From: Paucilactobacillus hokkaidonensis JCM 18461
GTDB taxonomy: Bacteria; Bacillota; Bacilli; Lactobacillales; Lactobacillaceae
DNA: 64,000 bases
NCBI RefSeq assembly: GCF_000829395.1
Contig: NZ_AP014680.1
Location: 806,001 to 870,000, forward strand
Reading direction: 5' to 3'
The position numbers and the translations under genes were made by a program. The notes below the pieces were generated by a model. It searched no databases. It was given only the letters and a program-made list of their open reading frames with translations, and had not been told where the DNA came from. Shown here piece by piece: positions 47,163-55,639 of the stretch (position 1 is the stretch's first letter; each line of letters opens with the position of its first letter).

Positions 47163-48494
47163 TTATTTTTCGTTATTTATTAAAATTAATGTAGCAGTGA
47201 ATTCATTTACTTGTTCATCATAGGAAACATTGAAAAGCACTTTACTGTTAAGCTGATCAACTAGTTCTCTAACTGTTGCCAAACCTATACCGCGAGAACT
47301 ATCTTTTGTAGAATACCCACTGACAAATATTTTAGTTAAATTAATTTTGACATTGTCTGCAACAGTATTACGAATGGATAATTCAATGTTATCATCAGTA
47401 TTGACGATAGCAATTGTAATGTTACGTTTACTGCTTTGGTTAGCCGCGTCAATTGCGTTATCCAATAAGATGCCTGTAATCCGAACTATTTCAGCACGGT
47501 TTGTTTTCAATACCGGAATAGTAGAACCAAATTCTAAAGACACTGTGATTTTTTTGGACTCTGCCTCATCAACTTTTTGAGCAACAATACTGTGCATGAA
47601 TTCATCCTTGATTTGATTTAAATCAAATTTGTGTTCATTACTTCTGGTAGTCAGCAGTTGTGAATCCAAAATTTCATTAATGGCGTCATAAACCTTATCA
47701 TAATTATTTTTTTGCGATAAGTATTCTAGAGATAATAATGTATTTTTAAAATCATGTTTGGAACGTTTTAGATTTTCATAACTGGTTTCTAGCATTTGAA
47801 TATATTGTTTAGTGTCTTTTTCTATTTTCTGTTGATGCTCTTCCTTTAACTGCTGAATTCTTCTAGAGAAAACGACTGTTGTGGTAATGCCGGTCACAAA
47901 CAATAAAATGCCTAGGATAAATAAAGTTATTGGTAAAAAGCTTGTTTCAATCTGCAAAGCACGCATAGTTAAAATAGAAATAATGAGGATAATGAGGATG
48001 AGACTTGTATTATAAAAAACAACTATTCTAGTAAACTTTGGATCCAGTTTAGAATTACTAATTAAGACTGTTAATTTCTTGTAGATAAAAAACAGTATTA
48101 GAATTGCGATTAAAAATACAATTATAAAAATGGCTATAAACAATATCCAATTGGCATGAAGGATACCAGATCGTTGATTAAATACAATGGTGTTGATTAA
48201 AAATGCAACTCGTGTTGATAGTAGTGTAAATAGAAGTGAAACTGTAAAATTATTTATTAATTGAAACTTATCGTTCGTGTCCTTAATGAATAATAAGCAA
48301 GTTAAAATAAGTAACGGTATACTTGCATTATTGTAGAATGAATCGATCGTATTAATAATTAATACTGAAATTATGGCGATTAAATAGTTGCGTTTACTCC
48401 TTATGTTTACCGATAGTTTGAAGAAAAGTAAAAAAAAGACACATAAGCTAAATGCATCTAAAATTTGACCAACGTAGTGTGAAATATAAAGCAA
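47163..48494 (-). CDS. AgrC-like sensor histidine kinase, proximal copy
   Basis: 443 residues, TTG start 48494 with GGAGGATAG upstream. Same architecture as the distal kinase: polytopic N-terminal sensor (about 1-210), His-box KRSKHDFKNTLLSLEYL, N box DNAIDAANQSSKRN and G box SSRGIGLATVREL. The two kinases are clearly paralogous, especially in the first 40 residues (SHYVGQILDAFSLCVFF against PQYIGQITDVFTLVSFF), but diverged, so they may read different signals. Upstream is the response regulator gene, 96 bases away. Confidence 0.87.
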   Translation of the reverse strand: MLYISHYVGQILDAFSLCVFFLLFFKLSVNIRSKRNYLIAIISVLIINTIDSFYNNASIPLLILTCLLFIKDTNDKFQLINNFTVSLLFTLLSTRVAFLINTIVFNQRSGILHANWILFIAIFIIVFLIAILILFFIYKKLTVLISNSKLDPKFTRIVVFYNTSLILIILIISILTMRALQIETSFLPITLFILGILLFVTGITTTVVFSRRIQQLKEEHQQKIEKDTKQYIQMLETSYENLKRSKHDFKNTLLSLEYLSQKNNYDKVYDAINEILDSQLLTTRSNEHKFDLNQIKDEFMHSIVAQKVDEAESKKITVSLEFGSTIPVLKTNRAEIVRITGILLDNAIDAANQSSKRNITIAIVNTDDNIELSIRNTVADNVKINLTKIFVSGYSTKDSSRGIGLATVRELVDQLNSKVLFNVSYDEQVNEFTATLILINNEK

Positions 48495-48590
48495 GTTAAC
48501 TATCCTCCGAAAAATTATTTGTGTACTATTTTATTTGCAATTGCAGCTGACTAAATAATTGATAGTTACTATGGACTGTAAATGTGTGTG

Positions 48591-49319
48591 TTAGTTATTT
48601 TGAAGCCTTTCCAAAATGTTTTTGAGATGTGATTTATCATATGTTAGAGTGTCATGCTTTAATATTATTTTTGTTTCATCTAATTTAATATCTATAATTT
48701 TATCGAGATTTACTAGCACGTTATGTTGAATTTTGATAAGTTGGTCATTTGTAGTCTCAATATCTGTTAAATTACCAATAAATTGAATATTCGAAGTATC
48801 AGAATGAAGGGTGACGACATTCTGATTTTGGGGTGTAACTTCTAAATAGTTTATTATATTGATTGGAATAGAGTGGCTTCTTTTTCCAATGGTATAGTAA
48901 AATTTCTTTATATCTAGCTGGTTATATATATCATTTAGGTCCTTAACTAGTTGCTGCTTAATGTTCTTTATGCCACTATCTTTAATGATGAAGTCCCAAG
49001 GTTGCACGCTTAGATCTAGCGAGAGTGTTTTTAGGTTTTCATGCGTAGAGATAAAAATGATGGTTGAATTAATAGTTATGTCTCTAATCTGCTCTGCTAA
49101 CGATATTCCTTGGTTGTTAGAATTCTGAAAGCCAATATCTAAGATGTACAAAGTTGAAGTAGTTTGGTTTTTGATATAATTTACAACATCATTTGGATTT
49201 TTAGTTGTTAAGATCATGTTTAGACTTTGTTCCGGGTGTTCATGCATATAGTTTTTAACAAAAATCATGTATAAATTTAGTAATTCAGGATTGTCTTCAC
49301 AAATGACAATATTAAGCAT
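48591..49319 (-). CDS. LytTR-family response regulator, copy 2
   Basis: 242 residues. Receiver domain with intact acidic pair (VICEDN), phospho-acceptor Asp in YILDIGF and Lys in FIIKDSG; LytTR DNA-binding domain (about 140-242) with YYTIGKRSHSIPINIINYLEVTPQ and LVNLDKIIDI. Unlike copy 1 its receiver looks fully functional. First gene of an operon with two AgrC-like kinases, and divergent from an XRE-TPR regulator gene. GGAAGTGAG precedes the ATG. Confidence 0.88.
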   Translation of the reverse strand: MLNIVICEDNPELLNLYMIFVKNYMHEHPEQSLNMILTTKNPNDVVNYIKNQTTSTLYILDIGFQNSNNQGISLAEQIRDITINSTIIFISTHENLKTLSLDLSVQPWDFIIKDSGIKNIKQQLVKDLNDIYNQLDIKKFYYTIGKRSHSIPINIINYLEVTPQNQNVVTLHSDTSNIQFIGNLTDIETTNDQLIKIQHNVLVNLDKIIDIKLDETKIILKHDTLTYDKSHLKNILERLQNN

Positions 49320-49441
49320 GATATCTCACTTCCTAGTTTATTTGATAATGAGAAATTTAATATGGTAGAATTAAAGTTGTAATTTAATAATTAAATTAGA
49401 CCACGAATATACTTTTTTGGCAAATTAACAATAAAAATTAG

Positions 49442-49472
49442 TCACATAGTTAATTGATTTTTGGTTATGTGA
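49442..49472 (+). promoter_or_regulatory. Inverted repeat in leader of the second XRE-TPR gene
   Basis: TCACATA (49442-49448) and TATGTGA (49466-49472) are perfectly complementary, separated by 17 bases, just upstream of GCGAGGTGAG. Could be an operator or a hairpin covering the ribosome site. Confidence 0.4.
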
Positions 49473-49493
49473 TGTGAACAGCGAGGTGAGAAT

Positions 49494-50306
49494 ATGTTTC
49501 TTGGGCAGGTAATGAAAGAGGCACGAAAACGCAAAGGACTATCCCAAGTTAAATTAGCCGAAGGTATTTGTGATCAGAATATTATCAGTTTGCTTGAACG
49601 AAAAAATGCAACACCTACAATTAGTAATTTGGTTCCACTGCTACAACGCTTAAATCTTTCACTAAATGATGTTTTTTCAGAATTTTCGAGTGACTCAACG
49701 AGTGAATTAAAAAAAGAGTTGGCAAGTTTAGAACAACGGTTATTATTGGGAAATACTGAAAATAAAAATATTGCAGAAGAAATTGAAGTATTAAACCTGG
49801 ACGATTCAACTGAAGATATTATCATTCAGTATGATTATATTTTGTCATTGATTAAGTTACAAAGTAATGATAAAAATGGTGCTGATTTCCAATTAGATAA
49901 AGTTCTGATGAAGACACAAACAGACATTTATAATATCTATACATTGCTAGCCTATTTGAACAAAGCGTCTATTCGACTAGAAATGAACCGCGTAGAAGAG
50001 GCTGCTTATTTTATTAATACCGTTCGTGAGGCTATTAAAGAAAGTTTAGATGTTCCAAATGCTACTGATTTGCAACTAACCTATATTTGTTTGCAACTGG
50101 CTAAGTATTTTTCTGATACTGATGACAATCAGTTGGCATCAAGCTATGCAACTAAAGGATTAGAGTTTAACCGGCAAAATCAACGTGCATATTTTTTAGG
50201 AGATTTTTATTTGATCAAGGCTAATGCTAATAAAAATACTGCTAATTACGAACATAATAAAAAATTAGCTAAACTTTTTGAGAACTATGTAGAAGAAAAA
50301 AAGTAA
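49494..50306 (+). CDS. XRE-type regulator with TPR-like C-terminal domain, copy 2
   Basis: 270 residues. HTH in the first 65 residues (MFLGQVMKEARKRKGLSQVKLAEGICDQNIISLLERKNATPTISNL) followed by a helical TPR-like domain. Paralogue of the gene at 40518 and, like it, divergent from a LytTR response regulator gene. RRNPP-type regulators of this build bind short intracellular peptides. The large LPXTG protein gene lies downstream after a terminator and a 500-base leader. Confidence 0.8.
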   Translation: MFLGQVMKEARKRKGLSQVKLAEGICDQNIISLLERKNATPTISNLVPLLQRLNLSLNDVFSEFSSDSTSELKKELASLEQRLLLGNTENKNIAEEIEVLNLDDSTEDIIIQYDYILSLIKLQSNDKNGADFQLDKVLMKTQTDIYNIYTLLAYLNKASIRLEMNRVEEAAYFINTVREAIKESLDVPNATDLQLTYICLQLAKYFSDTDDNQLASSYATKGLEFNRQNQRAYFLGDFYLIKANANKNTANYEHNKKLAKLFENYVEEKK

Positions 50307-50352
50307 AACTAAATGGTTAATTAAACTGTTTATTCATGAAATCTTTATCAAA

Positions 50353-50395
50353 CAAAAATGATGACTGAGTGCTAACTTGGCATCATTTTTATTTT
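50353..50395 (+). terminator. Rho-independent terminator of the second XRE-TPR gene
   Basis: AAAAATGATG pairs with CATCATTTTT around a 17-nt loop, followed by ATTTT. Confidence 0.78.
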
Positions 50396-50880
50396 GTGAA
50401 TAATTATTAAATTAATTAGATGTTATTAGGAAATATGGTAAATCGGTGCAGTTTTAAATACATAATTTTATTAAAAAATATGTTGTATAAATCTTTTTAT
50501 GATGATATACTTCAATCATCGAATGTCACAAAATTGTTATATAGTGATAACTAATTACGATTTTCGATTCGAAATTTATAAATTTTTGGAGGAGACTGTC
50601 AGGAAAGAGTAGTAATATGTTACACATTTGACCACATAATTTCTTCATCTGACTTATTCTGTATTCAATAAGATCATAAAACAATTTATTTAATTGGTCT
50701 TATCATTCTTTAGACGTTATTAGATTATAGGCAGATAGGTTATTTGGGAGGTAAAAAGCATGATATTTCTTTAGGTGTGTTGATGTAATACAAAACTAAT
50801 TTAGGCTTTACATAATTTCATAAGTCTGATTTCTAGTTGATATCCAATAAATTTATTTAAAAATGGGGGGATTTTTTATT
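50396..50880 (+). promoter_or_regulatory. Long AT-rich leader of the LPXTG gene
   Basis: No gene is supported in this 485-base stretch. TCACAAAATTGTTAT (50526-50540) contains the dyad ACAA-AA-TTGT and is almost repeated upstream of the DUF975 gene at 53204-53219. Two strong SD sequences (GGAGGAG near 50589; GGGAGGT near 50746) are followed only by reading frames of a few codons. GGGGGGA at 50865-50871 is the ribosome site of the LPXTG gene. Confidence 0.4.
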
Positions 50881-52197
50881 ATGGTTACTAATCACAAAAT
50901 GATTAAAGATAGCAAGAATTTATTATTATTGGCAGGTGCAAGTTTAGCCGTTGCAGGGACCAGCTTTGCTGTTGCAGGAACAACTGATTTACTACCACAA
51001 TTAACACTTACCGCACATGCAGCCAATAGCAGTGCAGTAGATCAGTCTACTGATAGTAAGGTCACTAGTGAAGTTCCAGCTGATCAAACGATTAAGACAG
51101 ACGGGACTAGTGATACTGTTTCAGCTTCAGATAGTTACACAAATGTCGGTAACAGTTCAAAAGTTTCCGAAACAGAAAACTATGATGATAACGATAATCT
51201 AGATGGTACTTATTCTGTGAACGTATCTAGTAGAGACACATCAGATGAAAGTCAGGTTACAACTCCACTAGATGCTCAGACACTTTTCAATGGTGATACA
51301 ACGCATTATGCTGAAAAACAAAGTGATAGTACTTGGCAGGTTAATTCAGTAACCTTCAATGGTGGTACTAAGACAGCTGGTACACAAAGCTTTAATGTTG
51401 ATGTTTCTAATGTAGTCTCTGGTGATACAGTTGTACTTGATACAGATGTAACTGATGGCGTTTCTGTGCAGGTTTCAAGTAATACAACCAGTGACACCAA
51501 TGAATATCCAAACTTAATTGCTGGTGAACAGTTCAGTGTTTCTTTTTATGGAAGTAATACGTATGATGATATTTATTCTGAAAAGGTAGAATCTGACGAT
51601 GTTGTTGCACAATTAAGTACCGGTTTTGTGAACGTACCACTGACATTCCATTATTACAATACCGATGGGGCTTTAATGACTGGTATCTTAAACTTAACAA
51701 ATGGCACTGTTGTAACCACACCATCTGATACTGATGAAGGGAATACCACTCCTAGTGATAATAACGGTAGTTCCAATTCTTCAAGTGCAACAGATAGTTC
51801 TGCTGCTTCAAATAATGACAACTCAGCAGCTCCTTCAAGTAGCGCAAGTTCATCGGCCACAAGTTCATCGGCCACAAGTTCATCAGCCGCAACTTCTGCT
51901 ACAACAAATGATTCTGCTGTTGCACCTGCAACAAGTAACGCTGAAAGTAGTCAAGCAGCTGCCGGCTCATTCGTTGCAGGTGATGCTTCAGTTACAATAG
52001 CCACTAGTGCGAGAGTAACACCAACAACATTTAACACAACAAACGCAACACCTGCAGTTTCATCCACTTCTAATAGTGCAACTAAAAAGTTACCACAAAC
52101 CGATGAGACTACTAATGTTTCATTATTAGCATCATTATTAGGATTGCTTGGATTGGGATTTGCTTTTGGTGTTTCACGTCGTCAAAAAAATAGCTAA
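50881..52197 (+). CDS. Ser/Thr-rich LPXTG surface protein
   Basis: 438 residues from ATG 50881, spaced correctly from GGGGGGA; the upstream ATG 50863 lies inside that site. Signal-type hydrophobic stretch (about 15-45, ending near A-H-A), a beta-rich region of about 200 residues, a long Ser/Ala-rich stalk with 15-bp DNA repeats (about 51845-51895), then LPQTD, a membrane helix and SRRQKNS. No domain recognised. Flanked by peptide-type regulators, so probably signal-controlled; a shared motif in its leader supports this weakly. Confidence 0.85.
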   Translation: MVTNHKMIKDSKNLLLLAGASLAVAGTSFAVAGTTDLLPQLTLTAHAANSSAVDQSTDSKVTSEVPADQTIKTDGTSDTVSASDSYTNVGNSSKVSETENYDDNDNLDGTYSVNVSSRDTSDESQVTTPLDAQTLFNGDTTHYAEKQSDSTWQVNSVTFNGGTKTAGTQSFNVDVSNVVSGDTVVLDTDVTDGVSVQVSSNTTSDTNEYPNLIAGEQFSVSFYGSNTYDDIYSEKVESDDVVAQLSTGFVNVPLTFHYYNTDGALMTGILNLTNGTVVTTPSDTDEGNTTPSDNNGSSNSSSATDSSAASNNDNSAAPSSSASSSATSSSATSSSAATSATTNDSAVAPATSNAESSQAAAGSFVAGDASVTIATSARVTPTTFNTTNATPAVSSTSNSATKKLPQTDETTNVSLLASLLGLLGLGFAFGVSRRQKNS

Positions 52198-52224
52198 TCT
52201 TTAATATCGACGGTTATCATTCTT

Positions 52225-52263
52225 AAAAGCACTCAAACCACCAAAATGGTTTGAGTGCTTTTA
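52225..52263. terminator. Terminator between LPXTG gene and Rgg-like gene
   Basis: AAAAGCACTCAAACCA pairs perfectly with TGGTTTGAGTGCTTTT, with symmetric A/T tails, so it can serve both convergent genes. Confidence 0.88.
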
Positions 52264-52280
52264 GTTATTGTATAGCTGAA

Positions 52281-53147
52281 TTATTTATCAAATGAGTAAG
52301 TTTGCAAAACAAAATCTAATAATTTTTGGTGACTGGCATAAAGTGGTTTAAGATTCAGCTTGAGAAAAATCGAAATTAAATTTAGTACATCTTGTTTGGG
52401 GCTTTTATGAGAATTAATGCCTAACAGCAGTTTGTTATAGAATTTGATTAGGATTGTTTCAAAAACGGCAGTTTCAGGAACTTTGATTAGATTTAAAGAT
52501 TTTAGATATTTATTTGCTAACTCAATTTGTTGTTGCTGAATCAGCAATGACAAAAGGTTTGCAACGAACAATACGGATTCATTTCCTAAGGCATTGTGAG
52601 ACTCATAGGTTTCTAGATTGTTGAATGTTTGATCAAATAAGGCATCAATTGTAGCAACATCAAAAATAAAAATAGAATTGTTGAATAGTGACCACTCATA
52701 ATAATACCAGCTGTCACATTTCAACAAATAAGTTTTAATTATATCCACTTTTTTTGAATCTAGGGGTTGGCCAGATAGTTTTTCAATATAAAGTTCAACC
52801 AACGTTTGGAGGTGTCTATCTTCAGTCCGCAGCTTCTTTTTTTGATTAAGTTTGGTACTTTGATGAAGTTCTTGCAGGTCATCGACGTCCTGACGATAAA
52901 TGGCAGAATACATTCTTTGAAAGCTTTCTTGATAAGCCGGTAACAGTCCATCATGAATTAAGTACTCAAATTCTTTCAGTGACATGTTTAGGCGGTCTAA
53001 TATGATTAAAAGATTAGAACTAGTGATATCGTTTTTACTGTTTTCAAATTTGTAATACATGCTTTTTGACATAATATCTCTGTATATTGTCTCGGTGGGA
53101 ATCTTTTTTGATTGTCTAATCTGTTTAACAAGTGATCCTATTTTCAT
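52281..53147 (-). CDS. Rgg/MutR-like transcriptional regulator
   Basis: 288 residues from ATG 53147 (GGAAGGAACTC upstream). N-terminal HTH (MKIGSLVKQIRQSKKIPTETIYRDIMSKSMYYKFENSKNDITSSNLLIILDRLNMSLKEFEYL) and an all-helical C-terminal domain match the Rgg/GadR/MutR family of peptide-sensing regulators. It is divergent from the DUF975 gene; Rgg genes are often divergent from a small hydrophobic peptide gene and their target, and a 23-codon frame does occur at 53292-53363. Confidence 0.83.
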   Translation of the reverse strand: MKIGSLVKQIRQSKKIPTETIYRDIMSKSMYYKFENSKNDITSSNLLIILDRLNMSLKEFEYLIHDGLLPAYQESFQRMYSAIYRQDVDDLQELHQSTKLNQKKKLRTEDRHLQTLVELYIEKLSGQPLDSKKVDIIKTYLLKCDSWYYYEWSLFNNSIFIFDVATIDALFDQTFNNLETYESHNALGNESVLFVANLLSLLIQQQQIELANKYLKSLNLIKVPETAVFETILIKFYNKLLLGINSHKSPKQDVLNLISIFLKLNLKPLYASHQKLLDFVLQTYSFDK

Positions 53148-53203
53148 TTTGAGTTCCTTCCATAAATTATAGGTCGATAATTGGTAATATATTACACATA
53201 TTA

Positions 53204-53219
53204 TCACAAAGTTGTTTAT
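53204..53219 (+). promoter_or_regulatory. Dyad motif shared with the LPXTG leader
   Basis: TCACAAAGTTGTTTAT carries ACAA-AG-TTGT and nearly matches TCACAAAATTGTTAT at 50526-50540. Candidate binding site of the Rgg-like regulator encoded next to it (inference). Confidence 0.35.
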
Positions 53220-53291
53220 GCTGGGTATCTTAAATTATGGTAGTAATAAAATACAATATAATTCAGTATGCATTTATTCAATGAGCATAAA

Positions 53292-53363
53292 ATGATTTTT
53301 ATATCAGAATTAAAGATTATTTATATTAATGGACTGAATTGTTTAATTGGTAAATTTAAATAA
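53292..53363 (+). CDS. Possible 23-residue peptide gene between Rgg-like gene and DUF975 gene
   Basis: ATG 53292 to TAA 53361-53363 would encode a short hydrophobic peptide with basic residues (starts MIFISELKI, ends LIGKFK). Position, divergent from an Rgg-like gene, is where SHP pheromone genes occur. There is no good Shine-Dalgarno sequence, so this may be chance. Confidence 0.2.
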   Translation: MIFISELKIIYINGLNCLIGKFK

Positions 53364-53380
53364 ATTTTTGGGGGAAAATA

Positions 53381-54118
53381 ATGGAAAATGAATATCAGGC
53401 AAAAAAAATTAGAAAACTGGCCAGACAAAAACTAAATGAAAAGTGGTTGAGAGCGGCATTAGTCTTTTTGGTTCCTGGACTGTTGGTGTTTATGGGGATA
53501 GTAGTTTCTTCTGTTACTGTTACTGCATCAATACTGACTGGTAAGTCAGGCATACCGTTTTCTATATTTTTGATATTCACTTTGATTGAATTGGCAACAG
53601 GATTGATATTAGCTGGTCTGAATCTTGCGCTATTGGACTATTACCGTGGTGACAGTGGCTTTCTAAAGGCATTTACAAGTTTTAAATATACCAAGAATTA
53701 TTTTGTCCCAATCGTCAAAGTGTGGTTTGTTACTTGTATTTTGTTATGGTTATGGTCATTATTGCTATTTATTCCTGGACTTATTAAAGGATATTCTTAC
53801 TCACAGACCTTGTATATTTACTTTGATCATTTGAAAAAAGGCCAACAAGTTAAGGTGATCAATTGTATTACAGAAAGCAGAAAATTAATGGACGGCCATA
53901 AAATGAATCTATTTATTTTGCAGCTAAGTTTTATTGGTTGGATGTTACTAGCAGGATTAACACGTGGAATTGGATATTTATGGTTAGAACCTTACATGGC
54001 GATAGCAGTGATTGCATTCTATACTATTTTAATAAAGGATAATGAACCTGAACGGCCTGCAAATGTAGAAAACCCACACAGTGAAGGACCTGATCACATT
54101 GCAGTTGCTGAAAATTAA
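53381..54118 (+). CDS. DUF975 family membrane protein
   Basis: 245 residues with five to six hydrophobic segments and DUF975 features: the N-terminal ARQKLNEKWLRAALVFL, the ALLDYYRGD segment, and FIPGLIKGYSYSQTLYIYFDH. Function of the family is unknown; some members are linked to bacteriocin or stress regulons. TTTTTGGGGG precedes the ATG, resembling the leader end of the LPXTG gene at 50881. Divergent from the Rgg-like regulator. Confidence 0.85.
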   Translation: MENEYQAKKIRKLARQKLNEKWLRAALVFLVPGLLVFMGIVVSSVTVTASILTGKSGIPFSIFLIFTLIELATGLILAGLNLALLDYYRGDSGFLKAFTSFKYTKNYFVPIVKVWFVTCILLWLWSLLLFIPGLIKGYSYSQTLYIYFDHLKKGQQVKVINCITESRKLMDGHKMNLFILQLSFIGWMLLAGLTRGIGYLWLEPYMAIAVIAFYTILIKDNEPERPANVENPHSEGPDHIAVAEN

Positions 54119-54285
54119 ATCATGTGGATTGGGATACGTTAGCAGCATAGACAATAACTAGATGGGTAAATTAACTTTATTATTGGAGAAAATAATTGAC
54201 CACTGTAATTTAGCAAGTCTTAAGGTTGGCAAAATGAAACTAAACTATCCAGATAACTAAAAAATAAACTAAGTTTGTTCATTGA

Positions 54286-54309
54286 TTGACACTGTATGGT
54301 ACCATACAG
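54286..54309 (+). promoter_or_regulatory. Promoter/operator of the second dinJ gene
   Basis: TTGACA at 54286-54291 is directly followed by the perfect 18-bp palindrome CTGTATGGTACCATACAG (54292-54309). A good -10 is not obvious. This is a natural operator for a ribbon-helix-helix antitoxin. Confidence 0.65.
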
Positions 54310-54332
54310 CTAGAAAGAATGGGTGGACAATT

Positions 54333-54584
54333 ATGACTGCGCAACTATATTTTAGAATGGATGAGAAAGGCAAAAAAGAATTTGAAATAGTTCTTAAAAA
54401 AGTTGGTTTGACTCCTGGAGAGGCTTTCCGAATTTTTGCCAAGAAGTCGATTGAAGCGGGTGGAATCCCTTTTGAAGTGTCCCAACCAAATGCAAGATTA
54501 AGTTCATCGATTAATAGTGAGGATTATCTTAAATTTGATGGAGCTGAAAGCGGCTTAGAGTGGTTAAATAATGAATCAAAATAG
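54333..54584 (+). CDS. DinJ/RelB-type antitoxin, second copy
   Basis: 83 residues from ATG 54333. The YFRMDEKGKKEFEIVLKKVGLTPGEAFRIFAKKSIEAGGIPFEV segment is a ribbon-helix-helix of the DinJ group; the C-terminal acidic part ends ESGLEWLNNESK. The longer upstream frame would run through the promoter palindrome. The stop overlaps the start of a frameshifted YafQ gene by 14 bases. The antitoxin is intact although its toxin is not. Confidence 0.85.
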   Translation: MTAQLYFRMDEKGKKEFEIVLKKVGLTPGEAFRIFAKKSIEAGGIPFEVSQPNARLSSSINSEDYLKFDGAESGLEWLNNESK

Positions 54585-54857
54585 GTGCATCTACAAACCA
54601 GCATTTGAAAAAAGTTCAAAAAACATTACCGTCAGATTTTGCGTGGGGAACGCTATTCAGCCGTAGATTTTGAAAAAGTATATATGACACTCTTACTAGA
54701 TAAACCGCTTGATTCAACATATAATGACCATTTATTATTCAATAGAAGACCTGAGCGGGATTTGCATATAAAGTCTGATTGGTTACTAATATATAAATAT
54801 GATGGTAAATATATTAAGTTCATTGACACTGGGGCACATTCTGATTCGTTTGGTTAA
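54571..54857 (+). pseudogene. YafQ-type toxin gene with one-base frameshift
   Basis: ATG 54571 starts MNQNRCIYKPAFEK, but the run of six A at 54608-54613 leaves the frame one base short; it then stops at a TAG near 54664. Adding one A gives a continuous YafQ protein: ...FEKKFKKHYRQILRGERYSAVDFEKVY...HLLFNRRPERDLHIKSDWLLIYKYDGKYIKFIDTGAHSDSFG, ending at 54857. The C-terminus matches the intact YafQ at 25338 (TGSHSDLFG). The lesion lies in a homopolymer, so slippage variation or a sequencing error are alternatives. Confidence 0.85.
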
Positions 54858-54889
54858 TATGGTTCTGACAGCGATGAAAATTTACCAAT

Positions 54890-54942
54890 AAAAAATGGAT
54901 AATAACTGAGGCCTAAACGCCCAAGTTACTACCCATTTTTGA
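54890..54942. terminator. Terminator between yafQ remnant and pgmB
   Basis: AAAAATGGATAATAACT pairs with AGTTACTACCCATTTTT around a short loop, with T runs on both strands. Confidence 0.78.
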
Positions 54943-54945
54943 TTT

Positions 54946-55626
54946 TTATTTATTCATGTTAGCTTCAATGTTAGCTAGAGTAATCTTATTTGTATCTTCA
55001 AACACCATATCAGCTTCAGTCAGAACATCGGGACTGCCAACACCCAGTGAAACTTCATTGGCAGCGTTAATGCCAGCAATTCCAGCTGTGGCATCTTCCA
55101 AGCCGATACATTGTTCCGGCTTTAGTCCGATAATCTCAGCCGCTTTAATAAAGATTTCTGGATCCGGCTTCCCGCGTTTTAATGTCTTTGGATCAACTAC
55201 GTGCTCAAAGTAATCCGTCAATTCCAACTTATCTAGCACGGTTGGGGCGTTCTTAGAAGCCGAGGCAATTGACATTAGATAGCCATGCTGATTCAATTCA
55301 TCCAGGAACTCTTTAATTCCGGGAAAGATATCGGCTGGAGTGATGGTTTGAACAAATTGGAGATACAGATTATTTTTTTGGGTGGCTAATTTTTCTTTTT
55401 CGGCCTGGGAATAGTCATTTTCTTTATTACCAGTCTTTAAAATCAATTCCAAGGAGTCCATGCGGCTTAATCCCTTGAGTCCATTTTGTAGCTCAGTACT
55501 CCATTGAACACCCAATTGGTCGGCCAGCTTACTCCATGCTTTAGTATGGAATTGAGCGGTATCAGTAATTACTCCGTCTAAGTCAAACACAAATCCTTTA
55601 ATATCAGCAAATTTTGTCATTTTCAT
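54946..55626 (-). CDS. pgmB: Beta-phosphoglucomutase
   Basis: 226 residues. HAD motifs: FVFDLDGVITDTAQFH (nucleophile Asp and acid/base Asp), SIASASKNA (motif II), LKRGKPDPEIFIKAA (Lys motif) and IGLEDATAGIAGINAA. The loop GLSRMDSLELIL is specific to beta-PGM. Converts beta-glucose-1-phosphate to glucose-6-phosphate. Directly downstream (13 bases) of the GH65 phosphorylase gene, which would produce its substrate. Confidence 0.94.
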   Translation of the reverse strand: MKMTKFADIKGFVFDLDGVITDTAQFHTKAWSKLADQLGVQWSTELQNGLKGLSRMDSLELILKTGNKENDYSQAEKEKLATQKNNLYLQFVQTITPADIFPGIKEFLDELNQHGYLMSIASASKNAPTVLDKLELTDYFEHVVDPKTLKRGKPDPEIFIKAAEIIGLKPEQCIGLEDATAGIAGINAANEVSLGVGSPDVLTEADMVFEDTNKITLANIEANMNK

Positions 55627-55639
55627 CGACTCCTTCTAA

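Noticed and set aside
50755-50775. Peptide gene after the strong SD GGGAGGT near 50746
   Set aside because: The frame ATG-ATA-TTT-CTT stops after four codons; nothing supports a gene.
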